DNA of 64,000 nucleotides. Origin: Triplophysa rosa. Lineage: Eukaryota; Chordata; Actinopteri; Cypriniformes; Nemacheilidae. Positions 61,298 through 64,000 of this stretch are shown piece by piece. Position numbers and translations under genes: made by a program. The notes under the pieces are model-generated. The model ran no database searches. It had not been told where the DNA came from and was given only the letters and a program-made list of their open reading frames with translations. Position 1 is the stretch's first letter. The number at the start of each line of letters is the position of its first letter. The stretch is taken from assembly GCF_024868665.1 (NCBI RefSeq), contig NC_079902.1, forward strand, positions 13,885,265-13,949,264, written 5' to 3'.

Positions 61298-64000
61298 GAA
61301 CCTGTTCCATAAAGTCTGATTATACTTTATTTTATGCATTATAGGCCTATCTTTTAAAAATTGTAGTACCTATTTTTGAAATGTTCTTCTTGAAAAGTGT
61401 GCCTGGACTGTCCATCGACAGTTTGATTGCTGTTGGGCTATAATGCAAAAGAATTCATACATGTTCAGGTGTGTGTTAAGTGTCTTATGGTTAAAGGTTT
61501 TTCACATTTCATTAATTTATAATGAAAAATGACACTATAAAATGGACGAGAAATAACCAGCATTAACAAAAACCAAACAAGCGCACCTTAAGATACATCA
61601 TCATTTCATAATACCATACAACAGGTTCTTCTTTTATATATCCTGATTCCTTTACTTGGTCTGCCATATATTATACAATCACACGTTATTATACATATCA
61701 TATAGAGCCATCTTTCTTCTCCATTTTGAGTGTGATAAGAGCAACTTCCTGGATTAAAGAGGTAGCTGTGATGTCTCTCCAGAGAGCATATTTGTTTGGG
61801 AAAGGCAGCTCGTTCATTACAAATCAGCTGGGGGAGGATGGGAAAGCAACCTGTCTCCAAGATACTGCAGGACACATGCCAAAGTTGCATCAGATATAGG
61901 AAGATGCAGCAGCTCTTTACATGATGTTTTTAGATAATTTCACTCATCTTCAGAAGGCACCATTAGAGATTAGCACAAAATATGGTCACTGCATTTAATA
62001 TATTTGTAAAATATAAAAATAAATAAATACATGTATTAATAAAATATGACTATATTGCGATGGCAGTGACCTGTGAAGTTTGTCAGATTTGATGGATGTA
62101 GTTACAATTCTGTACGTGAAGCCGACAAACATTTAATACATTTTTTAATCAAGTAAAATGCAACAGTAGTTTTGTCAGTAAAGAGTGTTTCACATGAGAG
62201 TTCACATTATTGCTTCAGATTAAACAAAATAAAAGCGATAAACAGAAATAGTAATAAACGCAAACATTTTGCACCCAAATGAAGGTACATTGAATTTTAT
62301 ATTATGACAACACACAGGGAATACATGTTTGTGTTTAACTTAAGTTGAAATATGTTCCAGTCTTGCAAAATCATCATGACCTGTAATGAATCAGTACATA
62401 ATGAATTTCATTTTCACATTTACACAGATAAAGAAAGGCATAAAAAGACAAGCAGAGAGACAAAGGGTTTAATCTCTGCTCTCAATGTCGATGCCACTTA
62501 ATCCTTTAAATGCTTGTTATCAGTTAAGAAATTAGAAATCATCCCCTTACAACTGTACAGACGCCTGTGCTCATGTTTGACATAGAGTGACTTGAGCTTG
62601 GCTTTCAGAAGTAATATTTCATTGAAATGTGCACAGTATGTAAAGGTTATCAGTGAAAAATACTCAGAAGGAAGCAAGAACTATAGATAATCTTAGTGTA
62701 GCTGGTGGGATATTGTGAATGGCAATAACTCTGACTAACAGTATAGATAGGCTTACCATACTGTTACATACCACACTTCAACTTCATGTTCTGCATGAGA
62801 AAGCAGATTTTTTTGCATTTAATTCTGGATGCAGGGCCATTGAGCAAAAAAGGTTGAGAAAAAGCGAAAGGAGCTTTTTTTCTTCATAAAAATGTCACAA
62901 AGAAAGCAGAGAAAGACTCACGCATTACTCAAGGGGCAAAACCCCCTCTACATCTACTCAAAACCAATCAGTTTACAGCCCTTTTTGTAATGTGGCCAAT
63001 CAGAGGCAGGCCCCAGAGGTCACCTGGCTCAACAGGCTAATCCTAAATTTGGCGTGTAGATTAGCGCTCTCAGCTCCGCCGCCACTCACACCCAAGCCTG
63101 TTAAATCCCGAGGTAAACTCAGAAGCGTCCATAAGCGTGTAGTGTAGCCATGCAGAGTGGATTTAGCAAAATGGGATAATATTTGTTAGCGTCTTGCCAA
63201 AGGTGATTAAGGGAAGGGATAAACATAAATGAGAGTGATTAGCTCTTTTCAGCCACTTTTGTGAAGGGCTTGATGACAGAGGATCTGTGGGCGAGTCTAT
63301 AAAAGCTCCATCAGTTATTGGATGGAATATCCATTGTGACTTAGTTTGAGGTGAGATTTTCTGTAAATTATAATCAAATGGAGACAGAAAGCGAGATAGG
63401 GATCAGCTATTTGTGTGATTTTAATAAATGACTGCATTTAAAATGTGTGGTGGAAATATGCAGCAGTAGCAACAGATCAAGTGGTCACTGCAGGTGGCAG
63501 TGTTAACCTTTTTCGGGACAGACTGAGAGAAAAAAGGAAGCGAGGGAGAGAGACAAAGAAAGCTTTAGTCCCGTCTGGATCTCATTACTAGCCTCAGGCC
63601 CGCAGGGAGAAATGAATTAAAGTAATGAAAAGTAACAATAATAAAAACAAAGATTATCTGCGTCATCGCGCTTATCATAACAGAAGCAATGGAGATTTGC
63701 CGGGTTTGCGGGCAGAAACAAACAACCGTCAGCTTCCGTGTCTAAGAACACTATAGATAGAATGAGAGAAGGTCTTACTTTTCCTCTTCTCGTGACGATG
63801 TGTGGAGGAGGGGACAGAGAACTTTGTTATTCCAGCTAAGTTCATGCCCGAGTCAAACTCGGGCCAGTGGGCTGGTCGCACGCTAGAGTATAGATCACGA
63901 TTAGGAAATTTGAGGGAAAGGGGGCAGGTTATGGGAAGGTGAGGAGCGTTGAGAAAGATAAGCATGTTGGGGTGAGGGGAATGATTCAGGCTGTTTGGTC
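61298..64000. other. Intergenic, no gene seen
   Basis: AT-rich until about 62,900. From about 62,980 to 63,350 and 63,480 to 63,960 the composition is more balanced, possibly regulatory. No exon found. Confidence 0.4.

Overview
The window is vertebrate nuclear DNA, most likely from a cypriniform (carp- or zebrafish-like) fish. Evidence: multi-exon genes with GT-AG introns, AT-rich non-coding DNA, V-SINE-like tRNA-derived repeats, many small inverted-repeat DNA transposons of kinds familiar from cyprinids, a DIRS-type retrotransposon, and a tandem pair of fish-type ADH8 alcohol dehydrogenase genes. Almost all short open frames elsewhere are chance or transposon-derived.

Layout. (1) 1-744, plus strand: the 3' end of gria2 (AMPA receptor subunit GluA2), with two alternative C-terminal coding segments. 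The short tail ends at 75 and the long tail is at 580-744, followed by an AT-rich 3' UTR. (2) 2.5-30.7 kb: a gene-poor interval. It holds a broken DIRS1-like element on the minus strand (about 5.47-9.43 kb), several DNA-transposon and SINE copies, and a (GA)n microsatellite at 29.0 kb. (3) 30,751-33,378, minus strand: gask1b (fam198b), a Golgi type II membrane protein, four coding exons, 493 aa. (4) 34,357-37,576, minus strand: tmem144, a multi-pass membrane protein, twelve coding exons, 383 aa. (5) 38,415-41,110 and 42,417-46,937, plus strand: two tandem zinc-dependent alcohol dehydrogenases of the adh8 type, nine coding exons each, 377 and 378 aa. (6) 47.1-64 kb: no protein-coding gene recognised; DNA transposon copies and a few GC-richer, low-repeat blocks that could be conserved non-coding elements.

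From memory of the human map, GRIA2, GASK1B and TMEM144 are neighbours in this order on chromosome 4q32, so the segment appears syntenic. The adh8 pair beside tmem144 is a difference from human, where the ADH cluster lies elsewhere on 4q. tmem144 and the first adh8 gene are divergent and share an 838-bp intergenic region. I see no new defence, regulatory or biosynthetic system. The most interesting points are the paired alternative C-tail exons of gria2, patchwork near-identity between the two adh8 copies (gene conversion), the extended N-terminus of tmem144, and nested or TTAA-flanked miniature transposons in the adh8 introns.
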